NCBI RefSeq assembly: GCF_028282165.1
Contig: NZ_JANQIM010000014.1
Span: 35,158 to 99,157 of the forward strand
Source: Winogradskyella sp.
Lineage (GTDB): Bacteria > Bacteroidota > Bacteroidia > Flavobacteriales > Flavobacteriaceae
Direction: 5' to 3'
DNA length: 64,000 nucleotides
Under the pieces are notes generated by a model, which ran no database searches, was not told the DNA's origin, and saw only the letters and a program-made list of their open reading frames with translations. The position numbers and the translations under genes are program-made. Below, one piece after another: positions 35,880-44,866 of this stretch (positions are counted from its first letter, which is position 1; each line of letters opens with the position of its first letter).

Positions 35880-36788
35880 ATGCAGGTTAGAGAAAACATT
35901 GTTAGATTAAGAAATGACATTTCAGCTAGTTTCCCAGAGCGGTTTGAAAATGAAGTATATTCTTCTTACGGTAAGACGCCTAAGGGTTTTGATACCATAG
36001 ATTACAAATCTAACTTCTCTATTAAATATGTGCACTCTGGTCGAGAAAAGTATATTGTTGAAGGCAAGTGCAAAATTGTAGACAAAAATAAAATGCTTAT
36101 CGTCAACGATTCTTCGGAAACGTCAATGCTAGTTGCAGACGGTGAGGCACTATCTATTTTCATAAATCCAGAAGTTATTAAAGATTGTATTCAGGGGGTG
36201 AAGAGTTTTAAAACATTTCTAGAAGAACCTTTTGATAAATGGAATTCTGGATTTAGTTTTTTTGATTCCGTACAGAATATTGACCCTGGACTTAAATGGT
36301 ACTTTAACAGGTTATTAAACAATAAGGCAGATATCTTAACGATCGATTTCTTTTATGAATTATCGGGATGTCTTTTATTTTCCCAAAATACATTACAAAA
36401 GAGAATAAACACCCTAAGAAACAAAAAACTGAGTGACAGAAGGGAAACTTTCAGAAGACTTGAGAAAGCAAAAGATTATATAAACTCTAATCTTAGAAAC
36501 CCCTTTAACCTTGAAGAACTATCAATTGTGTCAAGTCTTTCCAAATTTCATTTGGTAAGATTGTTCAAAGTGCTTTATGGTATTACGCCACACAGATATT
36601 ATGTGCTCAATAAATTGGAAAGATTGGTTAAAGAAATAGAGAACAACACTGCAAACAATTATACGCTTATTGAATTAGCTAATCATTATGGATATTCTGA
36701 TTATTCTGTATTTTACAAACAATTTAAGAATGTCTATGGCCATAGTCCCAGCCAGAAAATCTTCAATCAGGTACAAATAGAAGTTTAA
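35880..36788 (+). CDS. AraC family transcriptional regulator
   Basis: The start is ATG 35880 (MQVRENIV), giving 302 residues. The C-terminal double helix-turn-helix (about 200-300) contains SKFHLVRLFKVLYGITPHRY and HYGYSDYSVFYKQFKNVYGHSPSQ. The N-terminal half lacks a clear cupin signature. It is divergent from the two exported-protein genes at 33690-35568, its likely targets. The following gap (36789-37117) shows nothing coding that I trust. Confidence 0.85.
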   Translation: MQVRENIVRLRNDISASFPERFENEVYSSYGKTPKGFDTIDYKSNFSIKYVHSGREKYIVEGKCKIVDKNKMLIVNDSSETSMLVADGEALSIFINPEVIKDCIQGVKSFKTFLEEPFDKWNSGFSFFDSVQNIDPGLKWYFNRLLNNKADILTIDFFYELSGCLLFSQNTLQKRINTLRNKKLSDRRETFRRLEKAKDYINSNLRNPFNLEELSIVSSLSKFHLVRLFKVLYGITPHRYYVLNKLERLVKEIENNTANNYTLIELANHYGYSDYSVFYKQFKNVYGHSPSQKIFNQVQIEV

Positions 36789-37117
36789 ATAGTACCTTAA
36801 TAGTTCCTGATATGCCTGCATTGCTTGGGCTTTCCTTTTGCCTAGGAGCTAAACAAAGAATGCAATTAGTAATATTTTAATACCGTTGTTCTTTGATTAA
36901 TCAGATATTATCACTTAATAAGAGTAACACAAAATTTGATTTGAACGGAATCGTGATTTCATAAATGTTGTGGCTAATAAGTTCTAAATTATAATCCCGG
37001 ACGATTTTAGATGTAATTCTTGCTTTTTTAATTGGAGGTTTGTTGGTAAGTTCAGATTGTTGAGTTAAGAATCTGATTTCAAACCACACTTACATTAATC
37101 AATTAATATGATAATTC

Positions 37118-37867
37118 ATGGAAAAGACTTTTAACATCATTAATCCAATTAACAAAGATCACAACTTATTCCAGAGTCTAGTTCTTCATCTGGCTCCCGG
37201 TATTTTAATCTTATGCTTCTATTTAATTACTTACAATAGTTTTGTAGAAACTGGATTTTATGCACAGACGGCACTAACAACATCCTTTTTAATTATTGGT
37301 GCAACAGCTCCAATTTTGTTTTTAATGTATTTATCGAAAAAAAACAAGATTAAAATATTCACCTCAATTATACTATTTAATAAAAAATTACGCTGGTGGG
37401 AATATGTTGTTTATCCAATTATAGTTGTTATTCTAGCGGTAATAATATCTACTGCCTTGCAACCTGTTTCTAGTCGTATTTCTAATCTACTCTCAGATTT
37501 TTTGCCACAATGGTTCTTGCGTCCACATGTAATTCCTGATGCTATTTCAGAAAGGAATATACTCATCACCTTAATAATGGTGATTCTTATTGATGGATTA
37601 ATACATCCAATAGTCGAAGAAATCTATTTTAGGGGTTTCTTGTTGCCTAGACTAGCCCGTTATAAGATTTATGCACCCATTTTAGGAGCGCTTTTCTTTG
37701 CGCTCTTTCATTTGTGGCAGCCTCAAAATATGTTGTCTATTTTTCTAATGAGTATACCGTGGCTTTATATAATTTGGTGGAAGAGGAGTTTTCTCCTATC
37801 TGTTATAATACATTGTTTAGCCAACACTCTTGGAGCTGTATTCGGTTTAATGGAGTTTTTGCAATAA
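37118..37867 (+). CDS. CPBP family intramembrane metalloprotease
   Basis: The 249-residue membrane protein has about seven helices and the CAAX/CPBP (type II) motifs: EEIYFRGFLLPRL (E-E-x-x-x-R) and FHLWQPQN (H-x-x-x-x-x-N). An H-x-x-x-N-type motif near IIHCLANTLG completes the active site. It is an inner-membrane protease; substrates are unknown. Confidence 0.87.
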   Translation: MEKTFNIINPINKDHNLFQSLVLHLAPGILILCFYLITYNSFVETGFYAQTALTTSFLIIGATAPILFLMYLSKKNKIKIFTSIILFNKKLRWWEYVVYPIIVVILAVIISTALQPVSSRISNLLSDFLPQWFLRPHVIPDAISERNILITLIMVILIDGLIHPIVEEIYFRGFLLPRLARYKIYAPILGALFFALFHLWQPQNMLSIFLMSIPWLYIIWWKRSFLLSVIIHCLANTLGAVFGLMEFLQ

Positions 37868-38069
37868 ATGTAGCTTAAAGTACATGATGACTTTTAAGAC
37901 ACAAGAAAATATATCTGTGACAAATAGTAATAAAAGTTAACGTCATTAAACAAAGCAGAAAACAATTTGTTTACAGATCATTGGCGGTTATGGTGACAAC
38001 CATTGATCCAAGTACTTTACAGCCAATTACGTACTTCAGTTATAATAGAACAATCGATTAGATTTAGAT

Positions 38070-38186
38070 GATAACGAACAAAAGCATCTATAATATTTTA
38101 AAGACGCTAACATAGGTGAGTTAACCATTCACCAACCATTAAGTCACACCTCTGGTATTCAAAGAGATATCTTTAAGTTGGTCTGA
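38070..38186 (+). pseudogene. Fragment of a beta-lactamase-like serine hydrolase gene
   Basis: Between two intact genes, codons from about 38103 read DANIGELTIHQPLSHTSGIQ, which matches the conserved segment just after the S-x-x-K motif of serine hydrolases (I-T-I-x-x-L-L-S-H-T-S-G-I). It then runs into a TGA at 38184. The sequence around it in 37868-38331 is broken by stops. This is a gene remnant. Confidence 0.55.
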
Positions 38187-38331
38187 AAATCCCAAATCAA
38201 CCAGATTGAGTCAGATATTTTAGAAAACTCTTGGTCTAAACATTTGAAAAAAAGAGTTTCAAATAATTATTTGAGTTGATTAGTTCATTTTTGTGGGTTT
38301 TGTTTGTATAAAACTTGAACAAAAACACCAC

Positions 38332-39459
38332 ATGAAAAAACTACTAATAATTGGTCTATTTCTGTTATCTCAATACTCAATAGCTCAAAATACAGCATCA
38401 AGCGAACAATTATACGAGTTCACCCTTGAGCAAATTGAACCCGTTATAGTATCCAATGAGAACTATCAGCCTTTCGCTAAATATGTAAAAAATGGTATTA
38501 AGGCATTTAAACTCACTTACAAAAGTACTATGAAAAGTGAAGAAGTATTGCTAAGTGGGAGTATATTGTTTCCTTTAAATCAAAAAAATCCTGGAATTGT
38601 TATTTTTTGTCATGGAACACAATTTAATCAAAATGTAAGCTCTAATTGGAATAATCCTTTGCATATTGAGGCACTTCCAGCACTCAATGGTTACATTACA
38701 TTTCTGCCAGATTATTTAGGTTATGGAATAAGTGAAGGTCAATTACCCGCTTATTTTGACAAAACAAATGCATTAAAGCATTTAGAAGACTTTATTACAA
38801 ATGGATTGAATGTTTTGGAGCAACAAAGCATACAATTCAAAAACGAGCTAAGCATTATCGGTTTTTCACAAGGAGGACATTTAGCCCTATCATTTGCAGA
38901 AAAATATAGAAAAGGACTTTTTCAGAATACCCCAATTCACAATACAATTTCCATAGGCGGACCAACAGACTTGGTACAAAACTTACAGTACGTGCTAAAT
39001 CAAAAAATATTTGCACATTCAGCCTATGTTCCATATTTAGTAGGAGTTCATAACCATAACTACTGGAAAATGAGTACATCTAACTTATTCCATAACCCTT
39101 TTAGCCAAATGGTATCCGATTTTTCAAAAGGAAAAATTTCTTTGGAAGAATTAACAAAAAAAACACCGCAGAACATTGAAGAGTTTGTAAAACCTGAGAT
39201 TAGAAATCCTAAAGGCAAACTATATAGAAAAATATCAAGAAAACTTAATAAACACAGTTTAAAACCCTTCAAAACCAGTATTTCTCTCACTTTTGTTCAC
39301 AGTCGTTCAGATGAGGATGTACCCTTTGATATCATGAATGAGTTTTATCAAAAAATGAAAAAAAGGAACAAATCGACAAATCTTGTTGAGGTTCAGGGAA
39401 ACCATAATACTAGTGGTCTATTTGGGATGGGAATAGCAATGGATATTTTAAATAATTAA
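38332..39459 (+). CDS. Exported alpha/beta hydrolase (secretory lipase-like)
   Basis: The start is ATG 38332 (MKKLLIIGLFLLSQYSIAQ), giving 375 residues with a clear signal peptide. Motifs are FCHGTQF, FLPDYLGYG, the nucleophile elbow IGFSQGGHLAL, an acid in SRSDEDVP and a His in GNHNTSG. This layout resembles secretory lipase/esterase proteins acting outside the cell. The substrate is unknown. Confidence 0.82.
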   Translation: MKKLLIIGLFLLSQYSIAQNTASSEQLYEFTLEQIEPVIVSNENYQPFAKYVKNGIKAFKLTYKSTMKSEEVLLSGSILFPLNQKNPGIVIFCHGTQFNQNVSSNWNNPLHIEALPALNGYITFLPDYLGYGISEGQLPAYFDKTNALKHLEDFITNGLNVLEQQSIQFKNELSIIGFSQGGHLALSFAEKYRKGLFQNTPIHNTISIGGPTDLVQNLQYVLNQKIFAHSAYVPYLVGVHNHNYWKMSTSNLFHNPFSQMVSDFSKGKISLEELTKKTPQNIEEFVKPEIRNPKGKLYRKISRKLNKHSLKPFKTSISLTFVHSRSDEDVPFDIMNEFYQKMKKRNKSTNLVEVQGNHNTSGLFGMGIAMDILNN

Positions 39460-39665
39460 TGACGCAATCATTATATCATAATATGAGGTTGTTATCTTAT
39501 TTTCTCTAATAAGAGCATGTTTATTTCTCATGAAACCCCTTCATTAAGAACAAAAAGTTAAAATAGTACAAGAACATTTTTGATTTTAAAAAAAGCAATA
39601 TTTGAATACTCTAGTTTTTAAATAAGAAGTTTATTGAGAGCTTATTAATCTACAATACTAGCCTT

Positions 39666-41882
39666 ATGAAATTAAAACTACCATTTACTTTACTGACTCT
39701 TTTTTTATTGAGTTCTACAATAGGTTTTAAATCAAACCTTCTCAATGCCACAAATTGTGTGGATAATTTGCCGTTAAATACTAGGAATTCTATGTTTGCC
39801 GCACCAGTAGTGGGAAACTCAGTTGTCGAGAATATTACAGCTACAACCGCACGATGGACAGGTGTTATCAATTCAGATGGAGGATCAACTATTACTGAAA
39901 GAGGTTTCATTTATTCTATAACATCTGTTGATCCTACTCCCACCCTTGCTGAAGTTGGAGGCGGAAATGTTACTAAAATAATTTTTTCGGGAACAAACAA
40001 TATTTTTCAAATAGATGTAACAGGACTTACACCTTCCACAGGTTATACAATAAAACCTTATGCAATTAATGCAGATGGATCAGGTGAAGGAAATATTAGT
40101 ACTTTCACTACCGATGCAGCTGCTGCCTTACCGACAGTAACTACTGGCGGAATCAGTATTGTTACCCAAGATGCTGCAATACCAGATATCAATATTTCCT
40201 CTGATGGAGGTGGTGCAATATCAGAAGCGGGAGTTGTAGTCTCTTTAACTTCCGTAAACAGTAATCCTACAATCGGAGGAACAGGAGTGAGTAAAACTGC
40301 GTTTGATTACACGGGAAGTATTGGTTATTATGATGAAGCCATTTCTGGCTTAGAAGGGAATTCTAATTACACATATAGAGCCTTTGCTACTAATGAAACC
40401 GGGACTTCTTATGGAACTGCACAAACGTTTACAACCATACCTAATCCAGGGTTATCAGAATCTCGCTATATCGTAAACAGCCTTGGAAATTCGGATCGGA
40501 GTAATCAAGGTACTATAACTTCATCAAGTACTTGGGTTCAACAATTTATAGTGGGTGATAATGACGTTACCCTAACAGCAATTACCATTGAAGCTTTTGG
40601 TACCGGAACGGTATCGATTTCCATTAGAGATGCATCAGGCAATGGGGCAGGTAACTTGATTGAAACTTTAGGAAATGTTTCCTCCAGTAGTTCCACATCT
40701 AGCTATCAAAGAGTTTTGTCATCTACAAATCCAACCCTCTCTGCTAATACTAGCTATTATGTACATGCTACTCATGTATCGGGCTCTTTAAGCTGGGATT
40801 TTGCAACAGATAATGGCAATACAGGAACTGGCGGTACTATCCCAACAACAGGGGTATTTAATAATGGGACTAACTTACCTGGACCGATGTTAGATTTAGC
40901 GGTGGAAGGTATTGTAAATTGTTCGGCACCAATTAATCAGGCAACAAGCCCAGTCTTTGGATCTAAAACCTCTTCTTCATTAACACTATTGAGTTTTACA
41001 GCTCCGATTGATGGAGCCTCAGGATATGTAGTCTACATTAATGATACAGATTCATTTTCTCCACCAACTGAAGGTAGTGAACCTTTGGTAGATACAAGTT
41101 GGAATAATTCAGGACAACAAGCAATTTACTTTGGATTGTCTGAATCACCATCTGTAAGTGTAACGGGATTAGATCCTGCAAGCACCTATTTTTTTAGAAT
41201 CTATGCTTATAATGATTGTGTAGGGATTGAAGCATATGAAACAACTGGACTTGGAGCGAGTGATACAACTTCAAATTTAGCGGGCTTCACCGTAGTCGAG
41301 AGCTTGGGGAACACCGAGACCTCCGAAGCAGGTACAACGGATACTTTTACCGTTGTCCTGGATGCAGAACCAAGCAGCGATGTCGTGATCGATGTGATGA
41401 GCGGCGATACGGGCGAGGGCATGGTTGATGTTTCGAGCCTTACCTTTACCACGGCCAATTGGAACACCCCACAGACGGTTACCGTTACGGGAGTAGATGA
41501 CGTTATAGTTGACGGTACACAGACCTTCAATGTTACCCTATCTGTAGATGCAGCACTTAGTGACGATGCCTTCGATGGACTTGCTGCCCAGGCTGTAAGT
41601 GTTGACAATACGGACGATGATGGTGCTTTAAGTACCAGCTCAATTGTAGATGAAGTTAGATTTTCAATTTTTCCTAATCCAGCAAAAACAGAAATTAAAA
41701 TCAAATCTGATTATAGCGGTGATTTTATAATAATTAATCAATTGGGGCAAATAGTAAAGCGATTTAATTTAAATTTTAATGAGGAAATTATATATATTGG
41801 AGATTTAAATGAAGGATTATACTTTGTTAAAGCCATTGCCAGCTTCAATACATCCTCGCAAAAACTAATTATAACTAAATAG
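39666..41882 (+). CDS. Large T9SS-secreted protein with Fn3-like and Calx-beta-like modules
   Basis: The 738-residue secreted protein has a signal peptide (MKLKLPFTLLTLFLLSST). It has at least three fibronectin-III-like modules (NITATTARWTGVINSDGG; LTPSTGYTIKPYAIN; LDPASTYFFRIYAYN) and a choice-of-anchor-like segment (about 270-415). A Calx-beta-like module at about 540-655 contains GTTDTFTVVLDAEPSSDVVI and NWNTPQTVTVTGVDD. A C-terminal type IX sorting domain (about 665-738) has SIFPNPAKTEIKI and LNEGLYFVKAI. The Calx-beta-like part (41281-41640) is clearly GC-richer than the rest of the gene, as if exchanged or copied from elsewhere. Confidence 0.85.
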   Translation: MKLKLPFTLLTLFLLSSTIGFKSNLLNATNCVDNLPLNTRNSMFAAPVVGNSVVENITATTARWTGVINSDGGSTITERGFIYSITSVDPTPTLAEVGGGNVTKIIFSGTNNIFQIDVTGLTPSTGYTIKPYAINADGSGEGNISTFTTDAAAALPTVTTGGISIVTQDAAIPDINISSDGGGAISEAGVVVSLTSVNSNPTIGGTGVSKTAFDYTGSIGYYDEAISGLEGNSNYTYRAFATNETGTSYGTAQTFTTIPNPGLSESRYIVNSLGNSDRSNQGTITSSSTWVQQFIVGDNDVTLTAITIEAFGTGTVSISIRDASGNGAGNLIETLGNVSSSSSTSSYQRVLSSTNPTLSANTSYYVHATHVSGSLSWDFATDNGNTGTGGTIPTTGVFNNGTNLPGPMLDLAVEGIVNCSAPINQATSPVFGSKTSSSLTLLSFTAPIDGASGYVVYINDTDSFSPPTEGSEPLVDTSWNNSGQQAIYFGLSESPSVSVTGLDPASTYFFRIYAYNDCVGIEAYETTGLGASDTTSNLAGFTVVESLGNTETSEAGTTDTFTVVLDAEPSSDVVIDVMSGDTGEGMVDVSSLTFTTANWNTPQTVTVTGVDDVIVDGTQTFNVTLSVDAALSDDAFDGLAAQAVSVDNTDDDGALSTSSIVDEVRFSIFPNPAKTEIKIKSDYSGDFIIINQLGQIVKRFNLNFNEEIIYIGDLNEGLYFVKAIASFNTSSQKLIITK

Positions 41883-41998
41883 AAGCTGTCCTTCAATCTA
41901 GTTAAGAAAATGGAACAGTTTTATACAGGTGATTTTCATGGTTAAGAATGGTTTGTAAAACCTAATTCTGTATTTAAATAATCGATGACCATTTTATT

Positions 41999-42031
41999 AA
42001 ACGCATTTAGAAATCTCTAAATGCGTTTTTC
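41999..42031. terminator. Bidirectional Rho-independent terminator
   Basis: Perfect 11-bp arms ACGCATTTAGA (42001-42011) and TCTAAATGCGT (42016-42026), extended by AA/TT, enclose the loop AATC and carry T and A tails on the two sides. It lies between the convergent T9SS protein gene and the XRE regulator gene, so it can serve both strands. Confidence 0.85.
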
Positions 42032-42100
42032 AATTTGTTTTTCGTTTTCAATTAATACTTAATGCTAAGTATAGAACGTGCTCTTTTTTGACTAAAGGGT

Positions 42101-42301
42101 TTATTCAATATCGATAATATCTCCCGGTTTGCAATCTAAAGCTTCACAGATTTTAATTAAGGTCGAAAAACGCACACCTTTCGCTTTTCCTGTTTTTAAT
42201 AGAGATAAATTTGTTACTGATACACCTACTTTTTCGGAAAGTTCGTTTAATCGCATTTTTCGTTTTGCCATCATGACATCCAGGTTAATGACAATCCTCA
42301 T
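42101..42301 (-). CDS. XRE-family small transcriptional regulator
   Basis: The 66-residue protein is a Cro/C1-type helix-turn-helix (RLNELSEKVGVSVTNLSLLKTGKAKGVRFSTLIKICEALDCKPGDII by region). It overlaps the preceding DUF2975 gene by 4 bases. The DUF2975 plus XRE pair is common in Bacteroidota and Firmicutes (YozG-like); the regulator may respond to the membrane partner. Confidence 0.9.
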   Translation of the reverse strand: MRIVINLDVMMAKRKMRLNELSEKVGVSVTNLSLLKTGKAKGVRFSTLIKICEALDCKPGDIIDIE

Positions 42302-42867
42302 ACAATCGAATTTTTATCATCAAGAAGGGATTTGCCTTCATCAAAAACATGGGATAGAATTAAACAAGCGATTGCAAAAGCGATAGGCCCAAAGGGAATG
42401 GTAAAATGAATCATAGAGTAATCCTCGTCACCAGTTAAAAAATTAAAAGCACTGAAAAAAGCACCTATCCAGCCAAGAATTGCCAAATGCTTAAAATAAG
42501 CGATGTTACCCATATAGAAAGTGTTCAAGGATTTAATAGATTTAACAACCTTTTTAATTATTAGAATCACTTTTATAATAATAACTGTAAAAACCAAGTT
42601 GCGTAGAATAAACCAAATTTTCATGGCACTGGTTAAACTACTGAGTACAACGACTTTTTCGGTATCAAAGGAAATAAATTTAAGGTTGGTTGTTCCAAAA
42701 CCAGCTTTCACACCATCAATCAAGGCTACATAGTTGCTATATTTATTTGTAAAAAAACTAGATACAACAATTAAAAGTAATAAAGCAAACATAAAAATAT
42801 TAACTACAATAATGATATTGCAAAGAATGTTGGACCAATAGAGCATTCTGTTAGTTTTAGCTTCCAT
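42298..42867 (-). CDS. DUF2975 membrane protein
   Basis: The 189-residue protein has four transmembrane helices (about 10-38, 83-105, 125-145, 150-172) with the DUF2975 layout. It ends in HVFDEGKSLLDDKNSIV, with the conserved EG...L..D..L tail. It is translationally coupled to the XRE regulator. It is presumed to be a sensor or regulator partner; no enzymatic role is known. Confidence 0.85.
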   Translation of the reverse strand: MEAKTNRMLYWSNILCNIIIVVNIFMFALLLLIVVSSFFTNKYSNYVALIDGVKAGFGTTNLKFISFDTEKVVVLSSLTSAMKIWFILRNLVFTVIIIKVILIIKKVVKSIKSLNTFYMGNIAYFKHLAILGWIGAFFSAFNFLTGDEDYSMIHFTIPFGPIAFAIACLILSHVFDEGKSLLDDKNSIV

Positions 42868-42896
42868 ATGATTTCAAATATAGTGTTTATTTTTAC

Positions 42897-43373
42897 TTAA
42901 ATTTTTTCAAATAGAAGGATTAAAGCAATGGACAAAAAGCACATTAGTCCAACATAAAAGACCTTACGTAAATCTCTACTTGAAAGATCTTTTCGCTTTG
43001 CACGAATACTTTTGCCGAAAAAAGCAATTGCCAAAAAAGGTACTGAGAGCACAAATCCGTATCCGTAAAAAGTAGTGGGGTGATAAAGCTCTTCCATCGC
43101 ACCACGGATATGTCCAAAAAAGATATAGTCGAAGACTACCGAAACCACCAAAAAGAAAAGACTAACGATAATTGCGGAATGATAAGGCTTGTCAAAAGGA
43201 TAAGTCCTTAAAGACTGATAGGTAGAATAAGCCCAAATCACTGGAGAAACAGTGAGCATTAGGGTCATGCCCAAAACCTCGCTCACACTCCAAGGAAACC
43301 AAAGAATTAAATTTGAAGCCCAATAGACCGCGAAGGACACCAAAAACACATATAGTAACCATATCTTCATCAT
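42897..43373 (-). CDS. Membrane protein of unknown function
   Basis: The 158-residue protein has four or five hydrophobic helices and no soluble domain. No family is recognised. It lies between the 41-residue peptide gene and the DUF2975 gene on the same strand, with short gaps, in a probable operon. Confidence 0.7.
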   Translation of the reverse strand: MMKIWLLYVFLVSFAVYWASNLILWFPWSVSEVLGMTLMLTVSPVIWAYSTYQSLRTYPFDKPYHSAIIVSLFFLVVSVVFDYIFFGHIRGAMEELYHPTTFYGYGFVLSVPFLAIAFFGKSIRAKRKDLSSRDLRKVFYVGLMCFLSIALILLFEKI

Positions 43374-43384
43374 CTAATTATCTT

Positions 43385-43510
43385 TTAGTATATATAATTA
43401 CTTACTCCAAATATTTTAAAACTACAAATAATACCAATGCCAACTAAAAAGATGACTGTACAAGTTAACTTAAGTAAAATTATAATGGGTTTCCTGAGGT
43501 TGGGTTTCAT
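43385..43510 (-). CDS. Small 41-residue membrane peptide
   Basis: On the minus strand an ATG at 43510 opens a 42-codon frame encoding MKPNLRKPIIILLKL then TCTVIFLVGIGIICSFKIF, ending at TAA 43385-43387. A basic N-terminus followed by a single hydrophobic helix is typical of small membrane peptides. It starts 3 bases after the stop of the HExxH gene and ends 12 bases before the next ATG, so it fits exactly into the operon. No homologue is recognised, and coding status is inferred from fit and composition. Confidence 0.55.
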   Translation of the reverse strand: MKPNLRKPIIILLKLTCTVIFLVGIGIICSFKIFGVSNYIY

Positions 43511-43512
43511 AG

Positions 43513-44655
43513 CTATTGATTTTTGTATTGCTCTAGTTCCTTTGAAAAAAGGAAAGTAAGATTGCCAGATTCAACAGATTTGGAGGTAATGATACTATCG
43601 ATGATGACGTTGGGATCTCCATTCATAAGGCACATGGCATGCATCATCATAGATCCCAAAAGGTAGTATTTGGCTTTCTGTTTTGCATTGTAACGCTTAA
43701 TAAGCTCTTCTTTTGTGAAAATGCCCATCTCGTACATTATGGACCAACTTGCATAATCTGCCAGTCCTTCTTCTATTTCCATCATGGCTTCTGCGGTTTC
43801 ACAGTCACCGTAGATTCCTGTTTTTAGATCTATTTTAACAGTTTCTAGCTCGGCATATCTTCTTTTTCTTATATCTAAAAAATCATTACCAAGTTTAATG
43901 GCATTTTTTCGGTCTCTAATGATTAGCGATTCTAACATTTTGGCAAGTGCGACTTGTTCTTCTGTAATTAATTGAGAAACTGTTGGGTTATAGGTATAAC
44001 AAGTTGGTAGATTCTTTCTATCTGGTTGATGATCCCATTTTGGCCATTTAGCTTTCCCAGTATACCAATACTTAAGCATTACTTCTGTGTGAAATGCTTC
44101 ATGAATTGCCAATTGAGCTTTAGTTTTAGCAGGAATTTTAAATGGAAATTTTGGAAATAAAGTGGGCATATATATGGCGGATTCGATATGGTGTGCTCTC
44201 ATCCAATTGTCAAAATGAGGACTTTCATTTGCTGTTTTAAAAAATATGGAGTCTTGCCTAATTGGAGTTTCGTAGTTTAAGTAATAGCTATAGAGAGGTG
44301 TCAGTAATTTTGGAACATCCCTAGAACATAGGGTGTCAACTTTTTTACCCGTTTTCCAAAGTCCCAAACAATACAAGCTGTCGGCATTGATACCCGCGTT
44401 TAAAATATAGATTCCGTCTTGTACATTGTAGCCTCTCCAAATGTTATAGCTGTTTGATGTCGTATTTTCTAGAGCTTCGACAAAAGCTTTCGTCTCTGGT
44501 TTTAGCCATAAAGAATCGCAGTTGCATGGTTTACTGACTATTTTCGCTTTTATTGAAACTGTTTGGGGAAGCTTTGTAGATGGTGTTTTTGGTGTTAGGA
44601 CGAATAAAATCAGCAAAAGACTTGAAAATAAGTAATAATGGACTTGTCTTAGCAT
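43513..44655 (-). CDS. Exported HExxH-containing putative metallopeptidase
   Basis: The 380-residue protein has an N-terminal signal or anchor segment. The motif HEAFH (185-189), followed about 110 residues later by EEGLADYAS (295-303), has the layout of a gluzincin-like zinc protease, with a downstream Glu as the third ligand. Two early Cys (CNC, about 44-46) may be structural. It is the first gene of the minus-strand operon toward the XRE regulator. The family is not recognised, so peptidase activity is tentative. Confidence 0.65.
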   Translation of the reverse strand: MLRQVHYYLFSSLLLILFVLTPKTPSTKLPQTVSIKAKIVSKPCNCDSLWLKPETKAFVEALENTTSNSYNIWRGYNVQDGIYILNAGINADSLYCLGLWKTGKKVDTLCSRDVPKLLTPLYSYYLNYETPIRQDSIFFKTANESPHFDNWMRAHHIESAIYMPTLFPKFPFKIPAKTKAQLAIHEAFHTEVMLKYWYTGKAKWPKWDHQPDRKNLPTCYTYNPTVSQLITEEQVALAKMLESLIIRDRKNAIKLGNDFLDIRKRRYAELETVKIDLKTGIYGDCETAEAMMEIEEGLADYASWSIMYEMGIFTKEELIKRYNAKQKAKYYLLGSMMMHAMCLMNGDPNVIIDSIITSKSVESGNLTFLFSKELEQYKNQ

Positions 44656-44866
44656 AATTAAAATAATTTTCTAGTCTAAAAATAATAAATTATGATATAA
44701 AACAATAAAAATTTTATGTTTTATTTAAAAATTAATTATTTGATTCATCTATACTTCATATGTATTTGCTGCTTACTCGTAAAATTTGAGGTTTTCTTTT
44801 TTCATTGTTTTTTGTATTTTTTAACTAACTTCTGTAAAACGCAGAATATCTAATAAGGCTAATAAT

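Noticed and set aside
36901..37089. 62-codon minus-strand frame between the AraC and CPBP genes
   Set aside because: No family, no export signal, no convincing start context; treated as non-coding spacer.
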